64,000 bases of DNA from Duodenibacillus sp. (GTDB taxonomy: Bacteria > Pseudomonadota > Gammaproteobacteria > Burkholderiales > Burkholderiaceae_F), in contig JAGBZO010000033.1 in assembly GCA_017628205.1 (NCBI GenBank), forward strand, positions 1-64,000, given 5' to 3'. The notes under the pieces are model-generated. The model was not told the origin of the DNA, did no database searches, and saw nothing but the letters and a program-made list of their open reading frames with translations. Position numbers and translations under genes: made by a program. The stretch's first letter is position 1. Each line of letters begins with the position of its first letter. This document shows positions 34,686 through 44,229 of the stretch, one piece after another.

Positions 34686-36794
34686 TCAAGCACGGCGGGC
34701 GCTCATGACGCCCTTGATTTCTCGTAAGGCCGTCAGCGTGCGATTAAGTTCCTGACTGCTGCGAATTTCAATGGAGAAACGCATGTGCGCGTCACCCTTG
34801 ACATTGCACGTATTCATGCCGATAAGATTTTGCTTTTCGCGCATGAACACTTCCGTAATGTCCTTGATCAATCCCATGCGGTCGCGGGCGACGACATAGA
34901 GATCAACCGGATAAACCGCGTCGACACTGGGCGTTCCCCAGCTGACTTCAATCATACGTTCGTGTTCGTTCTGAGACAAACTACGGGCATTGGGACAATC
35001 GATACGATGGATCGTCACGCCGCGCCCTCGCGTCACGAAGCCGACGATTTCATCGGGAGGCGCGGGATGACAGCAGCGAGCCAGTTGCGTCATCAACGAG
35101 TCGATCCCGACAACAAGCACGTTGCTCTTGCTCGACTTGGCGTTGTGAACGATGACTTCCGGTTCCTGAACCGTTTCTACCTGAGGCTGGACGGCCTGTT
35201 CGATCGCCTTGCTGCCGAGCTCTTCCTTGGCGACGGCAACGCACAAATCATCCACGCTGTCATAACCGAGGCGGCGGGCCAAATCTTCGAGCTTGACGGC
35301 GGTTTTACCCAAACGGGCCAACTCCTTGTCCAAACGCTCGCGACCACCCGCAACCTGTTCGGCCAACGTCTGCGCGTTGAACCATTGACGCACCTTGGTT
35401 CGCGTACGAGCGCTCGCGGCGAAACCCAGTTCGGGGTTGAGCCAGTCGCGCGACGGACCGCCCGTTTTGGCCGCCGTGATTTCAACCGTTTGGCCGGTCT
35501 GCAACTTGGTGTTGAGCGGCACCATGACGCCGTTGACCTTGGCGCCTCGGCAACGATGGCCCAACTGCGTGTGAACGGCATAAGCAAAATCGATGGGGGT
35601 GGCGCCGCTTTGCAATTCAACGACTCGACCTTGCGGGGTCAACGCATAAACGTGATCGTCCTCGAGCCCGGGCTTTTCGGGCATGTCGACATCACTGCGC
35701 CACGCAAGAATCTGTCGCAACCATGCAACACGTTGCTCTTCAGCATCCGCTCCCTTGCTCTTATTGGAGTTGCCCGTTTCCTTGTAACGCCAGTGCGCGG
35801 CCACGCCCAATTCGGCGAAGTCGTGCATGGCGCGCGTGCGGATTTGAATTTCTACGGGACGCCCCGAAGCATCGGTCACGACCGTATGCAACGATTGATA
35901 GCCGTTGGGCTTGGGATTGGCGATGTAGTCGTCATACTCTTTGCCCAAGACGGTGAAGTGTTCCTGAATGATCGAAAGCACTTCATAACAGCGCTCAACG
36001 CTGTCGACAATGATGCGCATGGCGCGAATATCGAACAGTTGATCGAATCGCAGATTCTTGCGAACCATCTTCTTCCAAATGGAATAGATGTGTTTGGGTC
36101 GACCGCTGACGTCGGCTTCGATACCGGCCGCTTTCAAGAAGATCTTGCAGTTTTCAACGCAATCGCGCATGAACTCCAGCCGCTGTTCGCGCGTTTCGTC
36201 CAATTCGCGAGAAATTTCGGCATACATCGCCGGTTCGGTAAACCGCAACGACAAGTCTTCCAGTTCCCATTTGATCTGCCAAATCCCCAAGCGATTGGCC
36301 AAAGGAGAGTAAAGAGCCAGCGTTTCGCGGCCATACTCCTCGGCACCCGACGCACCGCTTTTGACAAACCACCGCAACGTTTGCAAACGGCTGGCCAAAC
36401 GCAACAAAACGACGCGCAAATCATGGCACATGGCCAACAACATGCGACGCAAGGCTTCGGGCTGATAGGCAGCGCCCGATTCTTTGTTATTGGCTCGAGC
36501 GCGTTTACTCAACGCCATCAGATTCTGCAAATCGTTGACGAGTTGCAAAACCGACTTGCCGAACGTCTTGGTGATCCATTCGTCCTTGTCGTCAACGAAA
36601 TCTTCCACGCTGAAGAGATACGCCGCAGTAAACAATTCTTCGTCGGAGCCGATCGTCTTGAGAATTTCCACCATGCCGTCGGCATGCTCCAAACGAGGCT
36701 CTCCCGTATAAAGCTTCTTGTCCAAATACATCGGTTCGACCAACGTACGGGCCAATTTCCAATTGGCAACAGGAAGTTGCATCGTCTCAGTCAT
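34686..36794 (-). CDS. relA: GTP pyrophosphokinase RelA
   Basis: 702 residues. It makes (p)ppGpp in the stringent response. The N-terminal HD region is degenerate: the hydrolase motif HDxxED is replaced by LFSVEDF, so hydrolysis is probably lost, as in RelA. The synthetase has RPKHIYSIWKKM, FDIRAMRIIV and DYIANPKPNGYQSLHTVV. The TGS domain has DHVYALTPQGRVVELQSGAT. A zinc-finger-like segment (LARCCHPAPPDEIVGFVTRG) and a C-terminal ACT/RRM domain follow. A separate SpoT is expected elsewhere. Confidence 0.93.
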   Translation of the reverse strand: MTETMQLPVANWKLARTLVEPMYLDKKLYTGEPRLEHADGMVEILKTIGSDEELFTAAYLFSVEDFVDDKDEWITKTFGKSVLQLVNDLQNLMALSKRARANNKESGAAYQPEALRRMLLAMCHDLRVVLLRLASRLQTLRWFVKSGASGAEEYGRETLALYSPLANRLGIWQIKWELEDLSLRFTEPAMYAEISRELDETREQRLEFMRDCVENCKIFLKAAGIEADVSGRPKHIYSIWKKMVRKNLRFDQLFDIRAMRIIVDSVERCYEVLSIIQEHFTVLGKEYDDYIANPKPNGYQSLHTVVTDASGRPVEIQIRTRAMHDFAELGVAAHWRYKETGNSNKSKGADAEEQRVAWLRQILAWRSDVDMPEKPGLEDDHVYALTPQGRVVELQSGATPIDFAYAVHTQLGHRCRGAKVNGVMVPLNTKLQTGQTVEITAAKTGGPSRDWLNPELGFAASARTRTKVRQWFNAQTLAEQVAGGRERLDKELARLGKTAVKLEDLARRLGYDSVDDLCVAVAKEELGSKAIEQAVQPQVETVQEPEVIVHNAKSSKSNVLVVGIDSLMTQLARCCHPAPPDEIVGFVTRGRGVTIHRIDCPNARSLSQNEHERMIEVSWGTPSVDAVYPVDLYVVARDRMGLIKDITEVFMREKQNLIGMNTCNVKGDAHMRFSIEIRSSQELNRTLTALREIKGVMSARRA

Positions 36795-36920
36795 TGTCTT
36801 TAGTCGTCCACTATGAAGATATTTACTGCACGGACAGGCCCGAGAAAGCGAACGCTCGCTTGCCCCAGGCTGTCATTCGGTTAGCCATTTTACCTAGATG
36901 GTAGGAAATGTCGACCGTAA

Positions 36921-36986
36921 CGGCACCGAGGTCCGAGCGTTGCGCCCGGTGTTGCAAGACGGACTCGCTCGTCTGCTCTCGGTGCC
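36921..36986. repeat. Long inverted repeat downstream of the autotransporter gene
   Basis: GGCACCGAG (36922-36930) pairs with CTCGGTGCC (36978-36986). An inner GTCCGAGCG/CGGACTC pairing is also possible. There is no T-run, so it may be an RNA-stabilising or pause structure. The stretch 36795-36993 has no gene. Confidence 0.5.
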
Positions 36987-36993
36987 TTGCGCT

Positions 36994-39159
36994 TTAGAAA
37001 TTCAGTCGATATTCGAGCCCCACGACGGCGTTTTCAACCCCGCCTTGACCACGTTCGTAAGACGCGTTGACCGACAATCGCCAATCAACCGTCTCCGTCC
37101 GTCCTTCCACGGGTTTGGCTCCGAATCCGAACCAACCGCCTTGCAGTTTCGGTTTGTCGTAACACTGCATCACGTCCAATGCCAAACGCACTCGGCCGGA
37201 TACGTCGGACGTGGCATCCCACACCGTACGATCGCCGATACGCGTTCCGTGCAGACGCGACGTCAATTCCCAAGCGAGATCGCCAAAAGCGTATCGGAGG
37301 TCCGCCCCGAATGTCGGCACGATGCTTACCCCGCCGATCTCAATACGATACGACAGATCGACCCCTGTTTCCACAACGCCCCAAAGGCGATCGGACGCTT
37401 GCGTATCAAATCCGTCGCCACTGTTGGCGGTGAGAAGGTCCGTATCGGTGACAATACCGTTTTGCATCTTTGCCCAATAGACGGACAGGCCCAAACGCGG
37501 CTCGACGCGCACGACAGAGTCGTACCGGCCTATCCATTGCCCCGACAACGACACCATCGTCATGTTCGGTTCGGCGTGCAGGCGGTGAGCATTCGTCAAT
37601 TGGGTGCTTTCGGTTTGCGCCTGGGACGCCGTCAACGCCATAAGCCAGCGACCCATGTCGGTGCCCTTGGCGGCCGACAAACTGATCGCCGCACTGGTGG
37701 CTTCCGAAGCCGTCGCCGCCACGCGGCCCTTCGTTTCGCCGTCGGCGCTCGAGCCCGAGAATGAAACGCCGACCAACCAGCCGTTGTTAAGACGCGTGTC
37801 GAGGCCAAGCGCTACGCCGGCATAGTCGGCCGAAACGCCCCAGGTGCCGCTGCCACCATCGAAATAACGGTCACGATCCAAACGGCCGCCCCACGCGTTG
37901 ACCCACCAGTGCGTCTCGGTTTGCATCGGTCGGCGCAAATGCTCGAGAACCGAGCGTTCGCTCATGCGGTGATTCGCTTCAACGCCCAATGCAATCCCGG
38001 AAGCCATGGGCAAGAAAACGCCGGCGTCGACGGTATTGGCCATCATGTCGATCCCGACTCGATCGTGCGCCCCAAACGCGTCCGTCAAAAAAGCATAACC
38101 GGGCAAGCGACGCGTCAAATCGTTCGGCGCCAACGACTCGGCCGTCAAAACCATTGTTTTGGCGTTCAGTCCGGCCACGTCGGCGAAGTAACGCCGAACC
38201 AGCCGAATCGTTCCGTTTTCCCGTTGTGTTTCACCGTAAAAATTCGTTCCCAGGAGCGTCACCGTACTGGCTTCGTCCGCGGTCAACCAATCCAGCGTCA
38301 ACTCTTGTCCTTGCCATCCCCAAATCACGATGTCCGACTCGGGCATGGTTTCGACTTCGGCACGCACGCCCGAGGCACGGGTCGCCGACGTGTCGTCGAT
38401 AAGCAAACGCGCGTCGGAACCGATCGTGATGACGCCGTTTTTCTGCGTCCCGTTACCGACGGTTACGGCAACCGATCCGATCGAGTCGACGCCGGAAGAC
38501 GGTACGATCAGCGACGGTCGTTCGCCGGCACGAGCGCTAAACGCCGCCGCGTCGGCCAGTTGCGCGCGCGTGGCCGCAACGGTGCCGCGTCGAGCCCCCA
38601 AGATCAACACGCCGTTGTCTCCCTGCACACGCACGACTCCAGACGCCTCGGACGACATCCCTCCTATTAACGGCGGGGCATAGGCTTGTATCGAGCCGAC
38701 GCTCAACCACGATCCGTACCCGACTTCGTGCGGGTCGTCGCTTTGAAAGCCTTTCAAGACGACCGTGCCGCCGTCCATCCCCAGACGATCGATTTCGACG
38801 GCGCCGAATTGACGCCCGGCGCTGTCGGCGATCGTCATCGTTCCCGTCCCCAATTCGACACGACCGACAGAACCGTTGCCGGCTAACGACAAGCCCGGCA
38901 TTCCGAACACTTCAATCGTGCCTTGGGCAAAATCCATTTGCCCGGACACTTCCAACGCATCTTGAAGCAGCAGGACGGTGCCTTGACCCGATACGTTCTT
39001 GATGACTTCCAGACCGGTCGGCGTACCGTTCGGTACCAGATACGGCGAGGCCTCGATGTTGAAATCCACGTCCTTCGCCAACACACCGCCGGTTGCCGAC
39101 GACAAACACAAAGCGGCCGCAACGGCCGCGGCCACAAGCGAAAAAGCTCTCGCCTTCAT
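36994..39159 (-). CDS. Classical autotransporter (type Va) protein
   Basis: 721 residues. A signal peptide (KARAFSLVAAAVAAALCLSS, cleaved about VLA-KD) precedes a beta-rich passenger of about 400 residues (GTGTMTIADSAG, ITIGSDARLLIDD). An autotransporter beta-barrel domain follows from about 420 (THWWVNAWGGRLDRD) to the last strand NAVVGLEYRLNF, ending in Phe. The passenger is short and shows no protease triad or RGD that I can identify, so its function is unknown. AGGGAG precedes the ATG. A CGCGACC/GGTCGCG hairpin lies in the 5' leader at 39193-39217. Confidence 0.88.
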   Translation of the reverse strand: MKARAFSLVAAAVAAALCLSSATGGVLAKDVDFNIEASPYLVPNGTPTGLEVIKNVSGQGTVLLLQDALEVSGQMDFAQGTIEVFGMPGLSLAGNGSVGRVELGTGTMTIADSAGRQFGAVEIDRLGMDGGTVVLKGFQSDDPHEVGYGSWLSVGSIQAYAPPLIGGMSSEASGVVRVQGDNGVLILGARRGTVAATRAQLADAAAFSARAGERPSLIVPSSGVDSIGSVAVTVGNGTQKNGVITIGSDARLLIDDTSATRASGVRAEVETMPESDIVIWGWQGQELTLDWLTADEASTVTLLGTNFYGETQRENGTIRLVRRYFADVAGLNAKTMVLTAESLAPNDLTRRLPGYAFLTDAFGAHDRVGIDMMANTVDAGVFLPMASGIALGVEANHRMSERSVLEHLRRPMQTETHWWVNAWGGRLDRDRYFDGGSGTWGVSADYAGVALGLDTRLNNGWLVGVSFSGSSADGETKGRVAATASEATSAAISLSAAKGTDMGRWLMALTASQAQTESTQLTNAHRLHAEPNMTMVSLSGQWIGRYDSVVRVEPRLGLSVYWAKMQNGIVTDTDLLTANSGDGFDTQASDRLWGVVETGVDLSYRIEIGGVSIVPTFGADLRYAFGDLAWELTSRLHGTRIGDRTVWDATSDVSGRVRLALDVMQCYDKPKLQGGWFGFGAKPVEGRTETVDWRLSVNASYERGQGGVENAVVGLEYRLNF

Positions 39160-39316
39160 TTTGATCTCTCCCTATTTGTTTTGTTGTTGTGCCGCGACCG
39201 AACGCGATTTGGTCGCGACAGGTTTTGTATTCTATTGGCACAATAGGAAGGTTCTTTAAGATAAACTGATTAACCGACAGCCCGTTTTTACGACAAACGT
39301 TTGAATATTCTAATGG

Positions 39317-40099
39317 TCAGGATTTGATTTTGTACCCGCACGACAACAACTTGACGGCGACCGCAAACAATCCTGCGGTCGCGATCGCCACGACCACGAG
39401 CGAAGCGAACGGATCCGACTCGAAACGCCCCAAAAAACCGCCGCGGAACCCGTCTATCAGATAAAACACAGGATTGAACAGGGTGAATTCCCCCCACGGT
39501 TCGGGCAACGCATCCGTCGAATAAAAAACGCCCGACAAAAAGGTCAAGGGCATCACGACGAAGGTTTGCATCATGCCCATTTGTTCGTATTTTTCGGCCC
39601 AGATCCCGCCGATCAACCCAAGGGTCGCCATCAACAACGCCCCAAAAAGTCCGAAAGCGGCGATCCATCCGTAGGAAACGGGAGAGACGGGCGCCCAAAA
39701 AAACGTCGCGATCAAGACGCAGGCTCCGACCAACAGTCCGCGCAGCGTCGCGGCCAATACGTAAGCCGACGCAATGAGACAACCGGACATCGGCGGAACC
39801 AAAATGAAGTGCAACGTCCCTGAAATCTTCGATTGCACGAACGAGGACGACGTGTTGGCAAAGGCGTTTTGCAACACGGCCATCATAACGAGACCGGGAA
39901 CCAGGAAAGCGACATAATCGACGCCCGCGTCAAGTTTCACGCGTTCTTTCAACGCGGCGCCAAAAACGATCAAATACAACAAGGACGACAACACGGGCGC
40001 GGCGATCGTGTGAAATGCCGCACAACGAAATCGGGCGATTTCCTTGCGAATGAGCGTCACGAATGCCCGACGGGCATTGAACGTATGCGCTTTGATCAT
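39317..40099 (-). CDS. ABC-2 type transporter permease (YadH-like)
   Basis: 260 residues with six membrane helices. Family features are FLVPGLVMMAVLQNAFANTSSS, the segment MPLTFLSGVFYSTDALP and FNPVFYLIDGFRGGFLG, as in the YadH/NodJ group of exporters. Its start overlaps the ATPase stop by four bases (ATGA), giving a YadGH-like pair. The exported substrate is unknown. The 39160-39316 gap after it holds the autotransporter promoter region. Confidence 0.88.
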   Translation of the reverse strand: MIKAHTFNARRAFVTLIRKEIARFRCAAFHTIAAPVLSSLLYLIVFGAALKERVKLDAGVDYVAFLVPGLVMMAVLQNAFANTSSSFVQSKISGTLHFILVPPMSGCLIASAYVLAATLRGLLVGACVLIATFFWAPVSPVSYGWIAAFGLFGALLMATLGLIGGIWAEKYEQMGMMQTFVVMPLTFLSGVFYSTDALPEPWGEFTLFNPVFYLIDGFRGGFLGRFESDPFASLVVVAIATAGLFAVAVKLLSCGYKIKS

Positions 40100-41007
40100 G
40101 CTTTATCTCCCACCAACTGCACGAACGCGTCCTCCAGGCTGGCACGCTTGACGGTCAGGTTTTCCGGGGTCAATCCGCTTGTTCGCAAGACGGTCAACAA
40201 GGTTTCCAAATCCCCCGTTTCTGTCAATCGCAAGGTGTATTGATGTCCTTGTTGATGCAAGACATACGGCGCAAGCGCCTCGGGCAGAACGCCGTTCGGC
40301 AGACGAAACGCCATCGTATTGTGCTCGAATCGGGACAACAACCGATCCGTATGATCGAGGGCGAGCAATCGGCCGCGGTGCATGACGCCAACGCGCGAGC
40401 ACAAGGCCTGCGCTTCTTCCAAATAGTGCGTCGTGAGTATGATCGTGTGGCCTTGCCGATGCAACCCGCCGATAAAATCCCAGAGCTGTCGGCGCAACTC
40501 GACGTCGACGCCCGCGGTGGGCTCGTCCAAAATAATGACGGGCGGTTTGTGTACCAAAGCCTGAGCGATCAAAACGCGTCGGCGCATCCCGCCCGAAAGT
40601 CCTCGCGTCATCGCGTCGATTTTGTCACTCAAGCCCAACCGCTCGACAAGCTCCTCGATCCACGCTTTGTTGTCGGTCAAACCGTAATACCCGCTTTGAT
40701 ACTCCAACGTTTGGCGCACGGTTAGAAACGGATCGCAAACGATTTCCTGGGGAACGACCCCGAGGTTCATCGAAGCGCTGCGGCGATCCGTGTCGATGTC
40801 GGCGCCCAGAATACGAACGGTCCCCGACGTTTTGCGGCACAAACCGGACAAAATCGAGATCAACGTCGTCTTTCCGGCGCCGTTGGGGCCGAGCAGTCCG
40901 AAGAACTCGCCTTCGGCAACGTTGAAGCCGACTCCTTTGAGCGCTTCGTAACCCCCGTCATACGTTTTTTTCAAATCCTGAATGTGAATCGCTGCGTTTG
41001 TCATCAT
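40096..41007 (-). CDS. ABC transporter ATPase (YadG-like)
   Basis: 303 residues. Walker A is GPNGAGKTT, the signature is LSGGMRRRVLIAQAL, Walker B is VIILDEPTAGVD, and the switch His is in ILTTHYLEEAQ. A C-terminal 80-residue tail is usual in YadG-type exporters. It partners with the permease that follows. It starts three bases after the stop of the TonB-like small gene, so the three form an operon. Confidence 0.9.
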   Translation of the reverse strand: MMTNAAIHIQDLKKTYDGGYEALKGVGFNVAEGEFFGLLGPNGAGKTTLISILSGLCRKTSGTVRILGADIDTDRRSASMNLGVVPQEIVCDPFLTVRQTLEYQSGYYGLTDNKAWIEELVERLGLSDKIDAMTRGLSGGMRRRVLIAQALVHKPPVIILDEPTAGVDVELRRQLWDFIGGLHRQGHTIILTTHYLEEAQALCSRVGVMHRGRLLALDHTDRLLSRFEHNTMAFRLPNGVLPEALAPYVLHQQGHQYTLRLTETGDLETLLTVLRTSGLTPENLTVKRASLEDAFVQLVGDKA

Positions 41008-41010
41008 CCG

Positions 41011-41283
41011 TCAATCCAAGCGGTAGCGAACGGGAATTTCCAAGCGAAACGCCCTGTTGGCCCGTGTTCGATAATCCTTCAAATATTTGGCGGCCGAACG
41101 CGTTGCCCGTCGAAAAAGCGCGTTGCCGCCCGGGGCCATCTCGGTCGTCTTCATCTTTCCGGATGCGTCGATCTCGACGATCAACGTTACCCCCCTCTCT
41201 TGCCCCGTGTCTCTGGCTCGCTTCGGGTATCGCTTGTAACGCTCGATGCGAGCGATCAATTCGTTGATCACCGCCGATTCCAT
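41011..41283 (-). CDS. Short protein made only of a TonB C-terminal-like domain
   Basis: 90 residues: RIERYKRYPKRARDTGQERG and VTLIVEIDASGKMKTTEMAPGGNALFRRA match the TonB C-terminal fold (YPxxA...GxVxVxxxIDxxG). The usual N-terminal membrane helix and Pro-rich spacer are missing. The ATG at 41283 has GGAAAGGGG upstream. A longer in-frame reading would run back through the nhaD terminator and is rejected. It could be a remnant of tonB or a soluble adaptor for the adjacent ABC exporter. Confidence 0.65.
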   Translation of the reverse strand: MESAVINELIARIERYKRYPKRARDTGQERGVTLIVEIDASGKMKTTEMAPGGNALFRRATRSAAKYLKDYRTRANRAFRLEIPVRYRLD

Positions 41284-41312
41284 CCCCTTTCCGGACGTCA
41301 ATCGCACAGGAA

Positions 41313-41354
41313 TAAAAAAAACGCCGGTACTGACCTGAAGGCATGCACCGGCGT
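41313..41354 (-). terminator. Terminator of the nhaD-type gene
   Basis: ACGCCGGT (41321-41328) pairs with ACCGGCGT (41347-41354), with eight T on the minus strand. Confidence 0.85.
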
Positions 41355-41418
41355 CTATCGCCAAGTAGGACGCTCGCGTCTTTTCAAGCGTCCTACGACT
41401 TGGACGGGAGTCATTCCC

Positions 41419-42828
41419 TTAGAGGAAGCACCAACCCACAATCAAGAAAGTCGGGAACAGGATGCTCACGGACCAAGCCATGTAACCGAAGAACGAGGGC
41501 ATCTTCACGCCGCGTTCGTTGGCGATGGCAACCGTCATGAAGTTGGGAGCGTTACCGATGTAGGAAACGGCACCCATGAAGACGGAACCCATCGAAACGG
41601 CCAAGAGCGTATCGGCGTACGTCGTCATCATGGCGGTAGGATCACCCCCGGCCAAATTGAAGAAGGCCAAATACGTCGGAGCATTATCCAAGAAGGCGGA
41701 CAACATCCCCGTCATCCAGAAGAACATCGTGTTGTTGAATGCGCCGGTTTCGTCCGTTACGAGCGCGACGATCGGAGCGAAGGCACCGGCAGAACCGGCA
41801 CGCAACATTTCCAAAACCGGAACAATGCACAAGAAGATGCCGAAGAACAACTTGGCGACTTCCTGAATCGGAGCCCAGGTAAACTGATTGGCCTCACGCG
41901 CCAACTTCGGCGTGGTGGCCAAAGACAAGATGGCAAACAAGACGAACAGACCGTCACGAACCAACCCCTGCAGCGTCAAATGCACGTGCAACACTTCGAA
42001 ATGCACGCCGGACTTCCACATGCCGCTCATCAACACGGCGCCGACGATACCGGCCAAATACAAGAAGTTGATGCCGCCGCCGATACCGAACGGAACGCTC
42101 TGATCGGCATTGGGAACGAACGTGCCCTCGGCCACTTCCTTACGATAGAAATAGCCGTCGATCACGAGGTAAATGCTCAACAAAATAGCCAACGACAAAA
42201 GCAAAGGAAGCATCAGGTGCGTCGTGGTCCAGAAGAATTCCACGCCACGCAAGAAGCCAAGGAAGAGCGGAGGGTCGCCCAACGGCGTCAAGCAGCCGCC
42301 GATATTGGCCACGATGAAAATGAAGAAAATGACCGTGTGCATCTTGTGACGACGACCCTCGTTAGCGGCGATCAAGGGACGAATCAAAAGCATGGCGGCG
42401 CCGGTGGTACCCATCAGGTTGGCGAAGAAAGCGCCCACCAGCAAAAAGCCTGCATTGACGACGGGCTTACCGACGAAGCTGCCCTTGATGTGAATGCCGC
42501 CGGCGACGATAAAGAGCGCGCCGACAAAGAGGATGAACGGAATGTAGTCACCGATCATGGCATGGGCGACAGCACCCAATGCGGCGGAAGCCGGTACGCA
42601 GCAAAACAGCGGGATGACGCAGCACAGCCCCCAGAAAACGGAAACCTTGCCGAAATGGTGATGCCAGAAAGAAGGCACCAACAAAGGACACAAGGCGATG
42701 GACAACAAGATGCCGGCGAAGGGAACAGCCCACCAAACCGACAATTGGGCGCCGTCGATGGCCGCTGCCGAAGCAACGCAAGGCATCAACGCCGCAAAAA
42801 GGACAGCGAGATTACGCATGAAAGACAC
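41419..42828 (-). CDS. nhaD: NhaD/CitM-superfamily sodium:proton antiporter
   Basis: 469 residues with about 12 membrane helices and an N-terminal hydrophobic start. Family features are FANLMGTTGAAMLLIRPLI, the segment NIGGCLTPLGDPPLFLGFL, SAFLDNAPTYLAFFN and a SYIGNAPNFMTVAIANERG segment. These are the usual ion-site loops of the arsenite/citrate (IT) superfamily in bacterial sodium:proton antiporters. An ion-coupled antiport role is inferred; carboxylate transport is possible but less likely. It is a single gene with a strong terminator. Confidence 0.8.
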   Translation of the reverse strand: MSFMRNLAVLFAALMPCVASAAAIDGAQLSVWWAVPFAGILLSIALCPLLVPSFWHHHFGKVSVFWGLCCVIPLFCCVPASAALGAVAHAMIGDYIPFILFVGALFIVAGGIHIKGSFVGKPVVNAGFLLVGAFFANLMGTTGAAMLLIRPLIAANEGRRHKMHTVIFFIFIVANIGGCLTPLGDPPLFLGFLRGVEFFWTTTHLMLPLLLSLAILLSIYLVIDGYFYRKEVAEGTFVPNADQSVPFGIGGGINFLYLAGIVGAVLMSGMWKSGVHFEVLHVHLTLQGLVRDGLFVLFAILSLATTPKLAREANQFTWAPIQEVAKLFFGIFLCIVPVLEMLRAGSAGAFAPIVALVTDETGAFNNTMFFWMTGMLSAFLDNAPTYLAFFNLAGGDPTAMMTTYADTLLAVSMGSVFMGAVSYIGNAPNFMTVAIANERGVKMPSFFGYMAWSVSILFPTFLIVGWCFL

Positions 42829-42912
42829 GTAGTTACTCCTCGTTGATAGTTGATGGTCTTGTTTCGATACGTGTTACGTACTAAAACAAGGCGAACCTGT
42901 TGATTTTAGCTA

Positions 42913-42953
42913 AAAAAAAGGCCTTTGTTTACTTTTCCGATCAACAAAGGCCC
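42913..42953. terminator. Terminator of pncB (possibly bidirectional)
   Basis: GGCCTTTGTT (42921-42930) pairs perfectly with AACAAAGGCC (42944-42953). Eight T follow on the minus strand and a T-rich tract on the plus strand. Confidence 0.85.
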
Positions 42954-43007
42954 TATTTTTTACATTTGTGTCGGGTGCTTGACGCACCAACGTCGAAAGC
43001 GTTACGG

Positions 43008-44195
43008 TCAGAACGTTTTGGGGTCCAAACCGAACACTTGACGCAGATAGGCCAAGTACGTTTCGTCTTCGCACATGCCTTTACCCGGCGTGTCGCTGAT
43101 CTTGGCAACGGGTTGACCGTTGGCTCGTACCATTTTCATGACGATGTTAAGCGGCTGAGGCCCCAGGTCGTTCATCAGGTTCGTCCCGATGCCGAACCCC
43201 GTACGGATGCGGTGATTGAAGCGACGATACAGATCGATGATCAACGGAACGGTCAGACCGTCCGAGAAAATCAATGTCTTGCTGCGCGGGTCACACTTGT
43301 TCGCGGCGTAGTGCTTGATCATGCGTTCCCCCCACAAGAAGGGATCGCCCGAGTCGTGTCGCGCGCCGTCAAACAGCTTGCAAAAGAACATGTCGAAATC
43401 GTTCAGGAACGGATCGATTCCGTAAACGTCCGACAAGGCGATCCCCAAGTCGCCTCGATACTCTTTGGCCCACATTTCAAAACCAAAAACCTGACTGTCG
43501 CGCAGTCGCGGTCCGAGCGCCTGACAGGCCTGCAGGTATTCGTGCGCCATTGTTCCGATCGGAATCAGCCCGTATCGACGAGCCAAATCGACGTTGCTCG
43601 TACCGGAGAACTGACGGCGATCCATTTCGTCGATCAGCACTTGCACGACCTTTTCCTGCCATTCACGGGAAAAGCGGCGTCGCGTTCCGAAGTCGCTGAT
43701 ATGCAATTGGTCGTTGTCGGGCTCGCCATCGATCAACGCGATTTTTTCACGAAGTCGACGCACCCCCTCCTCGTAATCGGGCTCGGGGCAGGTATGACGG
43801 AAATAGACCTCGTTGACAATGGCCAAGACCGGGATCTCGAACAAAATCGTATGCAACCACGGACCTTTGACGTGAATGTTCAACCCGCCCTGTTGGCTCG
43901 GATCACGCGAAATCGTGATGTATTTTTCCTTGAGGTGGAACAGACTCAGAAACTCGACGAAATCGCTCTTGATGAAACGCAACGAACTCAAATAGGCGAG
44001 TTCTTCCTCACGAAAATGCAACGTGCACAAATGAGCGACCTGCCGACGTACTTCGTCGGCAAAGCGTCCAAGATCCACGTCGGGCGTACGACAGCGAAAA
44101 CGATATTCCACCTCGGCGCCCGGGAACTGATGCAACACGCATTGCATCATGGTGAACTTGTACAGGTCCGTATCCAACAACGATTCGATAATCAT
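43008..44195 (-). CDS. pncB: Nicotinate phosphoribosyltransferase
   Basis: 395 residues. It converts nicotinate and PRPP to nicotinate mononucleotide in NAD salvage. Features are [20 protein letters not shown] at the start, the phospho-His region [21 protein letters not shown], and the PRPP site FSDGLTVP and [14 protein letters not shown]. The length fits. GGAGAG precedes the ATG. It follows nagZ after a 34-base gap on the same strand and ends at a strong terminator. Confidence 0.95.
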   Translation of the reverse strand: MIIESLLDTDLYKFTMMQCVLHQFPGAEVEYRFRCRTPDVDLGRFADEVRRQVAHLCTLHFREEELAYLSSLRFIKSDFVEFLSLFHLKEKYITISRDPSQQGGLNIHVKGPWLHTILFEIPVLAIVNEVYFRHTCPEPDYEEGVRRLREKIALIDGEPDNDQLHISDFGTRRRFSREWQEKVVQVLIDEMDRRQFSGTSNVDLARRYGLIPIGTMAHEYLQACQALGPRLRDSQVFGFEMWAKEYRGDLGIALSDVYGIDPFLNDFDMFFCKLFDGARHDSGDPFLWGERMIKHYAANKCDPRSKTLIFSDGLTVPLIIDLYRRFNHRIRTGFGIGTNLMNDLGPQPLNIVMKMVRANGQPVAKISDTPGKGMCEDETYLAYLRQVFGLDPKTF

Positions 44196-44229
44196 GTACT
44201 CTCCGCTCGTCTCGAAGGGGCTGGTCGAA

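Noticed and set aside
34785..36803. A 672-codon open frame antisense to relA
   Set aside because: The minus strand is an intact RelA, and the antisense frame shows no family motif or ribosome site. Similar long antisense frames at 407-2167, 40984-42846 and 54273-56114 were rejected for the same reason.
41284..41364. Longer start for the TonB-like gene
   Set aside because: It would translate through the strong nhaD terminator and adds no membrane helix.
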